DNA from: CAIXMG01 sp964628065
GTDB taxonomy: Bacteria > Patescibacteriota > Minisyncoccia > Phycocordibacterales > UBA1006
Assembly: GCA_964628065.1 (NCBI GenBank)
Contig: CAZVLM010000004.1
Span: 1 to 47,979 of the forward strand
Direction: 5' to 3'
DNA length: 47,979 nt
Both the position numbers and the translations under genes were made by a program. Shown here one piece after another: positions 38,375 to 45,154 of this stretch; positions within the stretch are counted from its first letter, which is position 1; every line of letters begins with the position of its first letter. The notes under the pieces were generated by a model, which was not told the DNA's origin, did no database searches, and saw only the letters and a program-made list of their open reading frames with translations.

Positions 38375-39196
38375 ATGAGAACTATCAATTCCACAAGTAC
38401 CCCAAAGCAGGACGCACTTTCGCTTTTTAAGGAAGTAAAACAAGGAGAAATTCCTTCTTTGTACTATTTATTACAAAGCACAGGCGCAGGAAAAGTCCTT
38501 ACCACCGACGAAATCTTTTCAAAATGGAACGAAAGCCGACTTAACACGGTAGCAATCCTTAGTTCAGCAGTAATTATAACTATTGCTTTTCTGGGAGTTA
38601 TTTTTAGTAACAATCAGTATCTTATTGAAAACATACTAAAGTACATTGGCTGGGTAATAGGACTGAGCATTATTGGATTACTGCTGCTTGCAAGTGTACT
38701 TTATAAAATCTTAAAACCACGTTTTAAAATTGAGCTAGAACGGCTTATATCTAATGCCCGCAAAACCAACAAGGAATCGTTCCTTGCTATTTACCACTCA
38801 CAGCTTAAAAAGTATTTGCAACAGCGACGCCACAATGGAGGATCCCAACTTTCTACAAGCGAGCTTGTACTGTTTGGATGGAGACTTGCAGAACTTCCAG
38901 AGGATGGACTACAGGCAATCTATAAGGACGAATGTAGAATATTTTGGTTGCTTATGGAGCGCAAGTATTACTATGAATACTCGTCAGAACCTTATATTGC
39001 ATGGGAAGCAAAAGAACACGTAGTAGAATTCGTAAATGCGTGGAAATCTAAAGAACTGGTTATTGCTTCATTGGGTGACAACTACTTCAATACGTATGAA
39101 CTTATGAAAAAGCGTGTGGCAAAATACGAACAAAAGATTGCAAATGCAAAAAATGACGCAAATCAAATTCTTGAACAGTTTGATACTTCTCTTTAG
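38375..39196 (+). CDS. Two-helix membrane orphan protein, 273 aa
   Basis: I do not recognise this protein. Two adjacent membrane helices (VAILSSAVIITIAFLGVIFS and YIGWVIGLSIIGLLLLASVLY) split a cytosolic N-terminal part (KQDALSLFKEVKQGEIPSLYYLLQSTGAGKVLTTDEIFSKWNESRLN) from a long C-terminal helical region (LERLISNARKTNKESFLAIYHSQLKKYLQQRR, ending in KKRVAKYEQKIANAKNDANQILEQF). Such hairpin-plus-coiled-coil layouts occur in membrane scaffold or signalling proteins. It sits in the strongly promoted orphan group. Confidence 0.7.
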   Translation: MRTINSTSTPKQDALSLFKEVKQGEIPSLYYLLQSTGAGKVLTTDEIFSKWNESRLNTVAILSSAVIITIAFLGVIFSNNQYLIENILKYIGWVIGLSIIGLLLLASVLYKILKPRFKIELERLISNARKTNKESFLAIYHSQLKKYLQQRRHNGGSQLSTSELVLFGWRLAELPEDGLQAIYKDECRIFWLLMERKYYYEYSSEPYIAWEAKEHVVEFVNAWKSKELVIASLGDNYFNTYELMKKRVAKYEQKIANAKNDANQILEQFDTSL

Positions 39197-39211
39197 TATC
39201 AAATCAATCTT

Positions 39212-39243
39212 AAAAGACCTCGGAAAGCTCCGGGGTCTTTTTA
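39212..39243 (+). terminator. Terminator of the 38375 gene
   Basis: AAAAGACCTCGG pairs with CCGGGGTCTTTT around AAAGCT. Confidence 0.9.
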
Positions 39244-39299
39244 TTTTATAAGTACAAAAAAGTTGATTAAGTTTTACTTATGAGGTATACTTACAACAT

Positions 39300-39428
39300 A
39301 TGGCAAAACGATTAAACCAGGGTATCAAAAACAAAGCTTCTCACTCTAAGAAGACAAAGAAGCGATTAGTAGCTAAGCACGCTGCAAAGAAAGCTCGACA
39401 GGCAAAGCAGAAGCGAAAGTCTAACTAG
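39300..39428 (+). CDS. Very basic miniprotein, 42 aa
   Basis: This ORF encodes a polypeptide with more than 40% Lys+Arg (MAKRLNQGIKNKASHSKKTKKRLVAKHAAKKARQAKQKRKSN cut in two: an N-terminal KRLNQGIKNK and a C-terminal AKKARQAKQKRK). It looks like the basic tails of ribosomal or histone-like proteins, so RNA or DNA binding is inferred. A clear promoter (TTGATT 39263-39268, 17 bases, TATACT 39286-39291) gives a two-base leader, and a terminator follows. This is strong support for a real gene despite its length. Confidence 0.75.
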   Translation: MAKRLNQGIKNKASHSKKTKKRLVAKHAAKKARQAKQKRKSN

Positions 39429-39432
39429 TTTG

Positions 39433-39453
39433 AAAACCGCTCCGGCGGTTTTT
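39433..39453 (+). terminator. Terminator of the 42-aa gene
   Basis: AAAACCGC pairs with GCGGTTTT around TCCG, then Ts. Confidence 0.85.
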
Positions 39454-39459
39454 GAATTA

Positions 39460-39487
39460 TTGACAATAATATGAATTGTTATATAAT
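39460..39487 (+). promoter_or_regulatory. Consensus promoter of the 39526 gene
   Basis: TTGACA (39460-39465), 16 bases, TATAAT (39482-39487). Predicted leader about 32 bases with TTTCAACAAAATATGTCC. Confidence 0.8.
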
Positions 39488-39525
39488 AAAAAAGATAGTT
39501 ATTACTTTCAACAAAATATGTCCAT

Positions 39526-39822
39526 ATGAACCTATTCAGAACAATTGCTTCGATAAACATTTCTCCTGATCAGAAAAAGCTTTTTGATGAAGCAATCATG
39601 CTTGCATCTAAAAGACGCGGACTTCGGAAATCATTAACTGAGTACGATACCCTTACTTTGGCATCGCCAAGCCAACCTTACGGTATGCTGGCTGTGGGTT
39701 ATTCCGAAAGAATAGATGAATACAAAAAAGAAGCAACCGATCTTAGGAATCGCGCAAAAGAAGCGGGTATTAGCAAATGGAGAATAGCCCTTGTATTTCC
39801 TTCGCCTGATGCCACTTTTTAA
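39526..39822 (+). CDS. Orphan protein, 98 aa
   Basis: I do not recognise this small protein. It has no membrane helix or signal peptide. An N-terminal helix with a charged turn (SPDQKKLFDEAIMLASKRRGLRKSLTEYD) leads to a short hydrophobic strand (PYGMLAVGYSE), a charged helix (RIDEYKKEATDLRNRAKEAGI) and a final strand (KWRIALVFPSPDATF). Both -35 and -10 match consensus exactly, though with a 16-base spacer, and the leader is G-poor, as for the other orphans. A terminator follows. Confidence 0.65.
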   Translation: MNLFRTIASINISPDQKKLFDEAIMLASKRRGLRKSLTEYDTLTLASPSQPYGMLAVGYSERIDEYKKEATDLRNRAKEAGISKWRIALVFPSPDATF

Positions 39823-39841
39823 AACTAACACCATACCATTT

Positions 39842-39870
39842 AAAACCTCCTAACCAGGGGGTTTTTGTTT
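39842..39870 (+). terminator. Terminator of the 39526 gene
   Basis: AAAACCTCC pairs with GGGGGTTTTT (one mismatch) around TAACCA, followed by T6. Confidence 0.8.
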
Positions 39871-39875
39871 TTTAC

Positions 39876-39906
39876 TTGCATTTCCCTAGGGGAAGTATGC
39901 TATACT
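39876..39906 (+). promoter_or_regulatory. Promoter of the SWIB gene
   Basis: TTGCAT (39876-39881) and an extended -10 TGC-TATACT (hexamer 39901-39906), 19 bases apart. Predicted leader about 43 bases. Confidence 0.6.
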
Positions 39907-39955
39907 ATACCCGTTATCAGAACAGTTCGAATTAAAAGTATTTATTTATATTTAT

Positions 39956-40243
39956 ATGGCAGTAAAAAAAGTAGCAGCAAAGAAAGCTCCAGCGAAAGCT
40001 AACTCAGCATTCATGAAGCCAATGACTATCAGCGCTGATCTTGCGGCAGTAGTCGGAAAGGGCCCTATGGCTCGATCAGAAGTAGTCAAAGCACTTTGGG
40101 CTTACATCAAGAAGAACAAGCTTCAGGATGAAAAGAACAAGCGAAACATCAACGCTGATGCGGACCTTAAAAAAGTGTTCGGTGGAAAAGCTACTGTAAA
40201 CATGTTCGAAATGACAAAACTTGTTTCAAAGCATTTGTCATAA
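39956..40243 (+). CDS. SWIB/MDM2 domain protein
   Basis: SWIB domains are helical folds known from eukaryotic chromatin remodellers and from Chlamydia, where they bind proteins near DNA. This 95-residue protein has a lysine/alanine-rich N-terminal tail (VKKVAAKKAPAKANS) like that of histone-like proteins. The SWIB core follows (PMTISADLAAVVGKGPMARSEVVKALWAYIKKNKLQDEKNKRNINADADLKKVFGGKATVNMFEMTKLVSKHL). A nucleoid-associated role is inferred. The gene is a single unit with promoter and terminator. Confidence 0.93.
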   Translation: MAVKKVAAKKAPAKANSAFMKPMTISADLAAVVGKGPMARSEVVKALWAYIKKNKLQDEKNKRNINADADLKKVFGGKATVNMFEMTKLVSKHLS

Positions 40244-40252
40244 TTCAACCAA

Positions 40253-40284
40253 GAAACCTCCGGAGACGTCTGGCGGTTTTTTAT
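40253..40284 (+). terminator. Terminator of the SWIB gene
   Basis: AAACCTCCGGAGAC with GTCTGGCGGTTT, imperfect stem, then Ts. Confidence 0.75.
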
Positions 40285-40311
40285 TTTATAAAAAAGAGTA
40301 TACTTTTATAT

Positions 40312-40704
40312 ATGTCATACATCACTAACATTGAAACCGAAACATTATCAAACCAAAACTTTAGAAAAGTTCTTCATACTAGCCATTATATGCAACTGGT
40401 AGTTATGTCACTTAAGCCGGGAGAAGATATTGGCGAAGAAGTTCATGGCGTTGATCAGTTTATTCGTATTGAGGAGGGAACAGGAAAGACCGTATTGGAT
40501 GGCGTAGAAAGCCCAGTAGGAGACGGCTCGGTAGTTATTGTAAGCGCTGGCACAAAGCATAATATTATTAACACTGGTGATACAGAAATGAAGCTGTATA
40601 CGGTATATGCTCCAGCGAATCATAAAGATAAAACTATTCATGTAACCAAGCAGGATGCAGAAGCAGACGAGGAAAATGACCACTTTGATGGAAAGGTAAG
40701 TTAA
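40312..40704 (+). CDS. Cupin domain protein
   Basis: This 130-residue protein has a single cupin barrel. Motif 1 is around LKPGEDIGEEVHGVDQFIRIEEGTGKTVLDG, with possible metal ligands Glu, His and Gln/Glu; motif 2 is VSAGTKHNIINTGDTEMKLYTVYAP with the conserved His. The C-terminal tail HKDKTIHVTKQDAEADEE follows the pattern of small stand-alone cupins of unknown substrate. The -10 (TATACT, 40299-40304) predicts a one-base leader. The next gene starts one base after the stop, so the two are coupled. Confidence 0.9.
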   Translation: MSYITNIETETLSNQNFRKVLHTSHYMQLVVMSLKPGEDIGEEVHGVDQFIRIEEGTGKTVLDGVESPVGDGSVVIVSAGTKHNIINTGDTEMKLYTVYAPANHKDKTIHVTKQDAEADEENDHFDGKVS

Positions 40705-40705
40705 T

Positions 40706-41218
40706 ATGAAAAAAGTTATCGTAAATGACAAAATGCAGAAAGGGTATTCGTATGAACTTGTGACCCCAACAGGGAAACAGTTTGATTCACGATTCAAACC
40801 GCAACTTACTCCAAAGCAAATGCTCGCCCTTGGGGTGTTTGGTGGTATCTATATGCGAGATTGTACGAAAGAATTCCCAAGTGATTGGTTTACTAAAGCA
40901 AAATTTGCTGATAAAGATTCTATGAAGCGAGATCCGAAACTTAACTGTTTTGGAGTAAACGCTTCGCAACCATTATCAGTTTGGAGAAAAAATGGTTGGA
41001 TTTACAAAGATGATCCTCGAGGCTGGTTCCAGTGGTATTGCCGCTACTATATGGGACGTCGAATTCCAAAAGAAGACGACCGCCAAATCAAGCGGTGGGT
41101 CAACATGCGCCGTCACATTACCCAAATTGCCAATAACTGCCGCCCTGGCGACATTTTCTGCCGTCGTAAGCAGCGCCAGGCAGTACTTCATTGGGCGTAT
41201 GATAGCAGGAAGATTTAG
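40706..41218 (+). CDS. Trp/Tyr-rich conserved-looking protein, 170 aa
   Basis: I cannot name a family, but the sequence has the marks of a conserved enzyme or binding domain. Aromatic and Arg residues are dense in WRKNGWIYKDDPRGWFQWYCRYYMGRRIPKEDDRQIKRWVNMRRHITQI, followed by paired cysteines in NNCRPGDIFCRRKQRQAVLHWAYD. The first half has YELVTPTGKQFD, LALGVFGGIYMRDCTKEFP. I believe similar DPRGWFQWYCRYY blocks occur in hypothetical proteins of other bacteria and fungi. It follows the cupin gene by one base. Confidence 0.75.
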   Translation: MKKVIVNDKMQKGYSYELVTPTGKQFDSRFKPQLTPKQMLALGVFGGIYMRDCTKEFPSDWFTKAKFADKDSMKRDPKLNCFGVNASQPLSVWRKNGWIYKDDPRGWFQWYCRYYMGRRIPKEDDRQIKRWVNMRRHITQIANNCRPGDIFCRRKQRQAVLHWAYDSRKI

Positions 41219-41224
41219 GGTAAC

Positions 41225-41257
41225 GAAAAAAGGAAGCATTTCTGCTTCCTTTTTATT
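41225..41257. terminator. Bidirectional terminator between converging genes
   Basis: AAAAAAGGAAGCA pairs with TGCTTCCTTTTT around TTTC. Confidence 0.9.
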
Positions 41258-41271
41258 TTTTTGTTATTGAA

Positions 41272-41856
41272 TTATTTTCCTAGCGATTTATACAGCTCAA
41301 GTCGAGCGGTATAAAATTTGTAAAGCACTTCTTCATCTAACGGAAAAGCTTTTGTAAGATCTCCATGTCCACCAGCCGCGCTATCAAGTTCAATATGACG
41401 CTTTAAATAATACCCGTAGAAGCCGAGACCTAATCCGGCCCAATCATGGGCGTTAAGAATTGTTTCAAATATACCCGGCAGCTCTTGCTCTCGACTGAAG
41501 ATTGTCATTGCTTTTTCCTGGCGATTAAATCCGCCCGTTATTCTACGATAATTATCGCAAGCATTCGTTATGCCATTACTAATTACTGGTAAAGCTATGC
41601 CGCGTTTACCTGAAAAATAAATTAAAAACTCAGAATGATCACCGTATTTATTGTATTCTCCGTACTTAAGATTATTGGTCATCAATTCGCCGTCTGCCAT
41701 TTCAGCGAGAGCCTGATTTCCCGGAAAAGCGGGAAGTATTTCACGCAAAGTCCCTCCAAATTCTATTGCAGTAATTTTTGAAGTGTAAATAATAGCTTTC
41801 GGGTCATACGTTGACCATGGCAAGCTCTTTATCTCTTCTACGATTTTCTTATACAT
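41272..41856 (-). CDS. Haem oxygenase-fold protein, DUF3050-like
   Basis: This 194-residue protein resembles DUF3050 and related haem-oxygenase-fold (diiron type) proteins, mainly by the C-terminal block YYLKRHIELDSAAGGHGDLTKAFPLDEEVLYKFYTARLELYKSL, where His, Glu and His could be metal ligands. A second His occurs in KYGDHSEFLIYF. The rest is helical. A function in metal-dependent oxidation is only an inference. The promoter (TTGCTT 41925-41920, 17 bases, TATTAT 41902-41897 on this strand) predicts a 34-base G-poor leader, placing it with the orphan genes. Confidence 0.65.
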   Translation of the reverse strand: MYKKIVEEIKSLPWSTYDPKAIIYTSKITAIEFGGTLREILPAFPGNQALAEMADGELMTNNLKYGEYNKYGDHSEFLIYFSGKRGIALPVISNGITNACDNYRRITGGFNRQEKAMTIFSREQELPGIFETILNAHDWAGLGLGFYGYYLKRHIELDSAAGGHGDLTKAFPLDEEVLYKFYTARLELYKSLGK

Positions 41857-41896
41857 TGCTTTTTATTTAAGTTTTATCAAATATAATTTCCTATAT

Positions 41897-41925
41897 ATAA
41901 TAACACATATTATAAGATTAAGCAA
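41897..41925 (-). promoter_or_regulatory. Promoter of the 41272 gene
   Basis: TTGCTT (41925-41920), 17 bases, TATTAT (41902-41897), minus strand. Confidence 0.65.
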
Positions 41926-41955
41926 CAATATTGCGCACTACAGTCCAGATGTCTG

Positions 41956-42000
41956 CCCTCTCTTTTAGAGAGGGTGCCACGCGAAGCGGGCGGGTGTGTT
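41956..42000 (+). repeat. REP-like palindrome before nth
   Basis: Hairpin 1 CCCTCTCT/AGAGAGGG (41956-41974) and hairpin 2 CGC-GAA-GCG with outer GCC/GGC (41976-41991), followed by GGGTGTGTT. Same hairpin order and tail type as the element inside pheT. It abuts the promoter of nth. Confidence 0.7.
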
Positions 42001-42006
42001 TGGTCA

Positions 42007-42015
42007 TGCTATACT
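42007..42015 (+). promoter_or_regulatory. Extended -10 promoter of nth
   Basis: TGC-TATACT. There is no -35 match; the position where it should be falls in the palindromic repeat. Transcription should start exactly at the ATG (42022). Confidence 0.7.
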
Positions 42016-42021
42016 TATTTC

Positions 42022-42654
42022 ATGAAAAAGCACACTCCTAAAGAAACATGGCAAAAGCTGTGGCCGGTGCTGAATAAAACGTACACAAGGACAAAAACTT
42101 ACTTGGATCATAACAACGCCTTTGAGCTGCTGATCGCGGTTATTTTATCTGCACAAACAACCGACGAAGGAGTAAACAGGGTTACCAAAGACTTATTTAA
42201 AAAATATCCAACACCGAAAGTAATGGCAAAAGCACAGCTAGGAACTCTTGCGAAAGCTATTGGAAAAGTAAATTACTTTAATGCAAAAGCAAAATACTTA
42301 AAGGCAACTTCTCAGATAATCGTAAAGAATTTTAATGGAAAAGTACCGGTAACCGAAGAAGACCTAAGAACACTTCCAGGAGTTGGGCGGAAAACGGCTG
42401 TGGTCGTACTATCACACATCGGCGACAAGAATTTCGGTATTCCCGTCGATACGCATGTCATAAGGTTTGCACATCGATTCGGACTTTCATCATCAAAAAA
42501 TCCCAACCAAGTCGAGAAAGACCTACAAAAGATTATTCCTAAAAAAGATTGGAAACGCGCTGCGTATGCAATTAAAGATTATGGCAGAAAAGATGGGAAG
42601 GCGAGGAATTATAAAAAGGAAAATGATCCAATTTTCAACATACTTAACTCATGA
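42022..42654 (+). CDS. nth: Endonuclease III-like DNA glycosylase without Fe-S cluster
   Basis: Nth removes oxidised pyrimidines in base excision repair. This copy has 210 residues. The helix-hairpin-helix LPGVGRKTA with catalytic Lys124 and Asp143 (PVDTHVIRFAHRFGL) are present, as is AVILSAQTTDEGVNRV. At the C-terminus, where E. coli Nth has the four-cysteine iron-sulfur loop, this protein reads DYGRKDGKARNYKKENDPIF, and the whole protein has no cysteine. Cluster-free members of this family are known. The stop TGA overlaps the ATG of the next gene (ATGA). Confidence 0.93.
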   Translation: MKKHTPKETWQKLWPVLNKTYTRTKTYLDHNNAFELLIAVILSAQTTDEGVNRVTKDLFKKYPTPKVMAKAQLGTLAKAIGKVNYFNAKAKYLKATSQIIVKNFNGKVPVTEEDLRTLPGVGRKTAVVVLSHIGDKNFGIPVDTHVIRFAHRFGLSSSKNPNQVEKDLQKIIPKKDWKRAAYAIKDYGRKDGKARNYKKENDPIFNILNS

Positions 42655-43223
42655 AAAAATTAACCACCCCAGCAAAAATACAAGACTACTTAAATCGTAT
42701 TCCTTTTAATTTTGAGAAAAAAGGAGAAACTCTTTCGTCGCCATTTGAAACGATCAAGAAAAACACAGCACACTGTTTCGAAGGGGCACTCCTTGGCGCG
42801 TATCTATTAAGCAAATTAGGACATAAACCAATTATTATGTACCTAAAATCCACAAGAGACGATTTTGATCACGTTATTGCACCATTTAAGGTAAACGGTT
42901 TATGGGGAGCATTATCGAAAACAAACCATAATGTGCTTCGGTATCGAGACCCTTTGTATAAAACACTACGTGAATTGGTTATGTCATACTTCCATGAATA
43001 CTTTTTAAACGATGGAACAAAAACACTTCGTTCATATTCTGACCTTCTTGATTTAAACGAGTTTGAAAATTGGATTGAAAGTGATGGAGATTTGTGGGGA
43101 ATCGATGAAGAACTAGACAAACTTCCGCATCACGATATTGTTCCGAAATCTTACATTCGTAATTTAAGAAAAGCGGACCCTCTTGAACGAAAAGCCGCTA
43201 TGGTGGTAGAATATAAGCAGTGA
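42651..43223 (+). CDS. Transglutaminase-like cysteine peptidase-fold protein
   Basis: This 190-residue protein overlaps nth by four bases. A possible catalytic triad is seen: Cys42 at a helix start (KNTAHCFEGALLGAYLLSKLGHKP), His74 after a strand (DFDHVIAPFKVNGLWGALSKTNHN) and an Asp or Asn shortly after. This is the order of transglutaminase-like/papain folds. The C-terminal half is helical and charged (SYFHEYFLNDGTKTLRSYSDLLDLNEFENWIE). The match is by pattern only. Coupling with nth suggests it is translated from the same message, not that it acts in repair. Confidence 0.65.
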   Translation: MKKLTTPAKIQDYLNRIPFNFEKKGETLSSPFETIKKNTAHCFEGALLGAYLLSKLGHKPIIMYLKSTRDDFDHVIAPFKVNGLWGALSKTNHNVLRYRDPLYKTLRELVMSYFHEYFLNDGTKTLRSYSDLLDLNEFENWIESDGDLWGIDEELDKLPHHDIVPKSYIRNLRKADPLERKAAMVVEYKQ

Positions 43224-43258
43224 TCAGAACACACTAAAAAACTGTCACTCACACACAT

Positions 43259-43321
43259 ATGGCAAAAGGAAATAACTCACAGAAAAAAGACGCTAAGAAA
43301 CCTAAAAAGGCTAAAAAATAA
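43259..43321 (+). CDS. Lysine-rich micropeptide, 20 aa
   Basis: A tiny ORF: MAKGNNSQKKDAKKPKKAKK. It lies 35 bases after the previous gene and 9 bases before the DoxX gene. I have seen short peptides of the MAKGxNSQK type in other bacteria, which is a reason to list it, but with only 20 codons it may not be translated. Confidence 0.4.
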   Translation: MAKGNNSQKKDAKKPKKAKK

Positions 43322-43330
43322 TTACTATCT

Positions 43331-43687
43331 ATGGAATCACTTTTCATTATCGGAAGAATTCTTCTTGGAGGATTCTTTATCTACAGTGCGGTAGCTCACT
43401 TTATGGGACTGGAAGCAATGACTGGTTATGCCAAGTCAAAAAAAGTTCCTTTCGCAAAAGCGGGCGTTATCATCAGCGGAATCTTGTTCCTTCTCGGAGG
43501 ACTTGCAATCTTGCTTAACATTTATGCAGTTGTCGGACTTTGGATCTTGGTAGCACTTCTCGTTATTACAACGTTGGTTATGCACCAGTTCTGGACCGTT
43601 CAGGATCCTATGCACCGCATGAACGATCGAATTCAGTTCAGCAAGAATGTTGCCATCATTGGAGCATTACTTATCCTACTTTCATAA
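43331..43687 (+). CDS. DoxX family membrane protein
   Basis: This 118-residue protein has four membrane helices and the DoxX pattern: FIIGRILLGGFFIYSAVAHFMGLEAMTGYAKSKKVP at the start, GVIISGILFLLGGLAILL, YAVVGLWILVALLVITTLVMHQFWTVQDP, and KNVAIIGALLILLS at the end. DoxX-type proteins are linked to redox stress systems, but their reaction is not known. Its 3' end overlaps the converging pseudouridine synthase gene by six bases. Confidence 0.92.
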   Translation: MESLFIIGRILLGGFFIYSAVAHFMGLEAMTGYAKSKKVPFAKAGVIISGILFLLGGLAILLNIYAVVGLWILVALLVITTLVMHQFWTVQDPMHRMNDRIQFSKNVAIIGALLILLS

Positions 43688-44395
43688 GTTTTTAAGACGC
43701 TCTACGTCTTGTGCGGAAACAGGCTTTATCGAGCCTGTTTTCATATTGCCGATTTCTAAATGGCCAATGCGAATTCGGGTCAACGTGTTTACTGTTAAGT
43801 GACACGCATCGCACATTCGTCGAATTTGATGCTTGCGTCCTTCTTTAAGAATAATAGTAAACGAATGATCGTCTACTTTTTCTGCCTTTGCAGGTTTTGT
43901 CATAATTCCATCAAGAGGAATCCCGACTTTCATTTTTGCAATGGCTTCTGGCATTACTTCTTCACGAACCGTAACTAAATACTCTTTCTCTACATGCGAA
44001 TGCTCCGCGGTAAGGGCGCGTGTAAGAGTCCCATCATTTGTAAGAAGTATTAATCCATCAGAATCTTTATCAAGCCGACCAATAGGGGACAAGTGTTTTA
44101 ATTCAGGAAACGCAGTAATAATATCGACTGACCCTTGTGAGGTTGCGCTCGTTTCAATGCCTCGTGGCTTATAAAGGAGCACTGTTTCCTTATCTGGTAA
44201 TTTTTCAAGCTTAAGACTTACGACGTCTTTTTCAGGATCAATACCAAATCCTGACTCGGTAATAACCACCCCATTTACCAATACCGCTCCATCTTTAATG
44301 AGCGCCTTCGCCTCCCGTCGCGACGAAAGACCCTGATGAGCCATATGCTTTTCAAGTCGTACAAGGCCTTCTTTAAGAGTGCTTTCGTTTTTCAT
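43682..44395 (-). CDS. rRNA pseudouridine synthase, RsuA/RluB type
   Basis: These enzymes isomerise uridine to pseudouridine in rRNA. The 237 residues comprise an S4 RNA-binding domain (VRLEKHMAHQGLSSRREAKALIKDGAVLVNGVVI, with G after it) and the catalytic domain with the aspartate in GRLDKDSDGLILLTNDG, plus KEYLVTVRE and EGRKHQIRRMCDACHLTVNTLTRIRIG. RluB, RluE/F and RsuA cannot be told apart here. The extended -10 (TGC-TAATGT, 44407-44402) on this strand predicts a transcript starting exactly on the ATG. Confidence 0.93.
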   Translation of the reverse strand: MKNESTLKEGLVRLEKHMAHQGLSSRREAKALIKDGAVLVNGVVITESGFGIDPEKDVVSLKLEKLPDKETVLLYKPRGIETSATSQGSVDIITAFPELKHLSPIGRLDKDSDGLILLTNDGTLTRALTAEHSHVEKEYLVTVREEVMPEAIAKMKVGIPLDGIMTKPAKAEKVDDHSFTIILKEGRKHQIRRMCDACHLTVNTLTRIRIGHLEIGNMKTGSIKPVSAQDVERLKNL

Positions 44396-44516
44396 AAAAC
44401 CACATTAGCATGGAACGCTAATTTTTCGAAGAAATAAAAAAGTAATAAAGCGAAAATAAATACTTATTAAGTTCCGAACATGACAAAGAAATGTAATTGC
44501 ATACAATATGCTCATT

Positions 44517-45011
44517 ATGAATACGGCTTTTATCGATGCGCAAAACTTATACCTAGGGACAAGAAGTGATGGCTGGGAAGTGGACCTGGCTCGTTTTCGT
44601 ATCTATCTTCGCGATAAGTATAAAATTTCAGTTGCTTATTATTATCTAGGATGCAAATCCAGCGAACATAATAGGCTCTATATATCTATTGAAGATGCAG
44701 GTTTTATTTTGAAATTTCGCGAACATTCGTTATCGATGTCTGGAAATAAAAAAGGAAACGTTGACGCCGATATTGTCTTTGAGATGATGAGGCACTATAT
44801 AGACGAAACTAATCTAAACTTAATGATATTAGTTTCTGGGGATGGAGACTATAAAAAGGTTGTAGACTATCTTATTCTTAAAAATAAGCTCCTCAAGATA
44901 TTATTTCCTTCCAAAAGATATTCTTCACTATACAAACCTATAGGAAATAAATACACAGATATTCTGAGCAGAAAAGATTTGCGGAGCCTATTGGATAAAA
45001 ACTCCCAATGA
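44517..45011 (+). CDS. NYN-domain (PIN-like) nuclease
   Basis: NYN/LabA (DUF88) proteins are PIN-fold ribonucleases. The 164 residues from ATG 44517 show the three acidic metal-binding sites: Asp7 (FIDAQNLY), Asp in NVDADIVFEMM and SGDGDYKKVV. The C-terminus ends in TDILSRKDLRSLL. The ATG at 44508 overlaps the last base of the -10 (TACAAT, 44502-44507) and is excluded. The promoter has a weak -35 (ATGACA, 44480-44485). It is a stand-alone gene, upstream of the helicase. Confidence 0.92.
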   Translation: MNTAFIDAQNLYLGTRSDGWEVDLARFRIYLRDKYKISVAYYYLGCKSSEHNRLYISIEDAGFILKFREHSLSMSGNKKGNVDADIVFEMMRHYIDETNLNLMILVSGDGDYKKVVDYLILKNKLLKILFPSKRYSSLYKPIGNKYTDILSRKDLRSLLDKNSQ

Positions 45012-45050
45012 AAAAGGTGCCTAATGCACCAACACATTTCGTACCCTTTT
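45008..45050 (+). terminator. Probable terminator of the NYN gene
   Basis: Outer stem GAAAAAGG with CCTTTTTC around an inner hairpin (GGTGC/GCACC). Confidence 0.5.
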
Positions 45051-45154
45051 TCGTCGTAATACCTATATTATTGCACAACTTGTTTTAAATGCAAGCCTTT
45101 ATTCAAATTTAACAGATTTACAAAATCCTTAGATAATAAGGTATACTACTCCTC

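Noticed and set aside
42651..42654. Possible alternative genetic code with UGA as glycine, known from some CPR groups
   Set aside because: TGA ends nth and the 34-aa gene in sensible places, and no conserved gene needs read-through of TGA. Standard code 11 fits.
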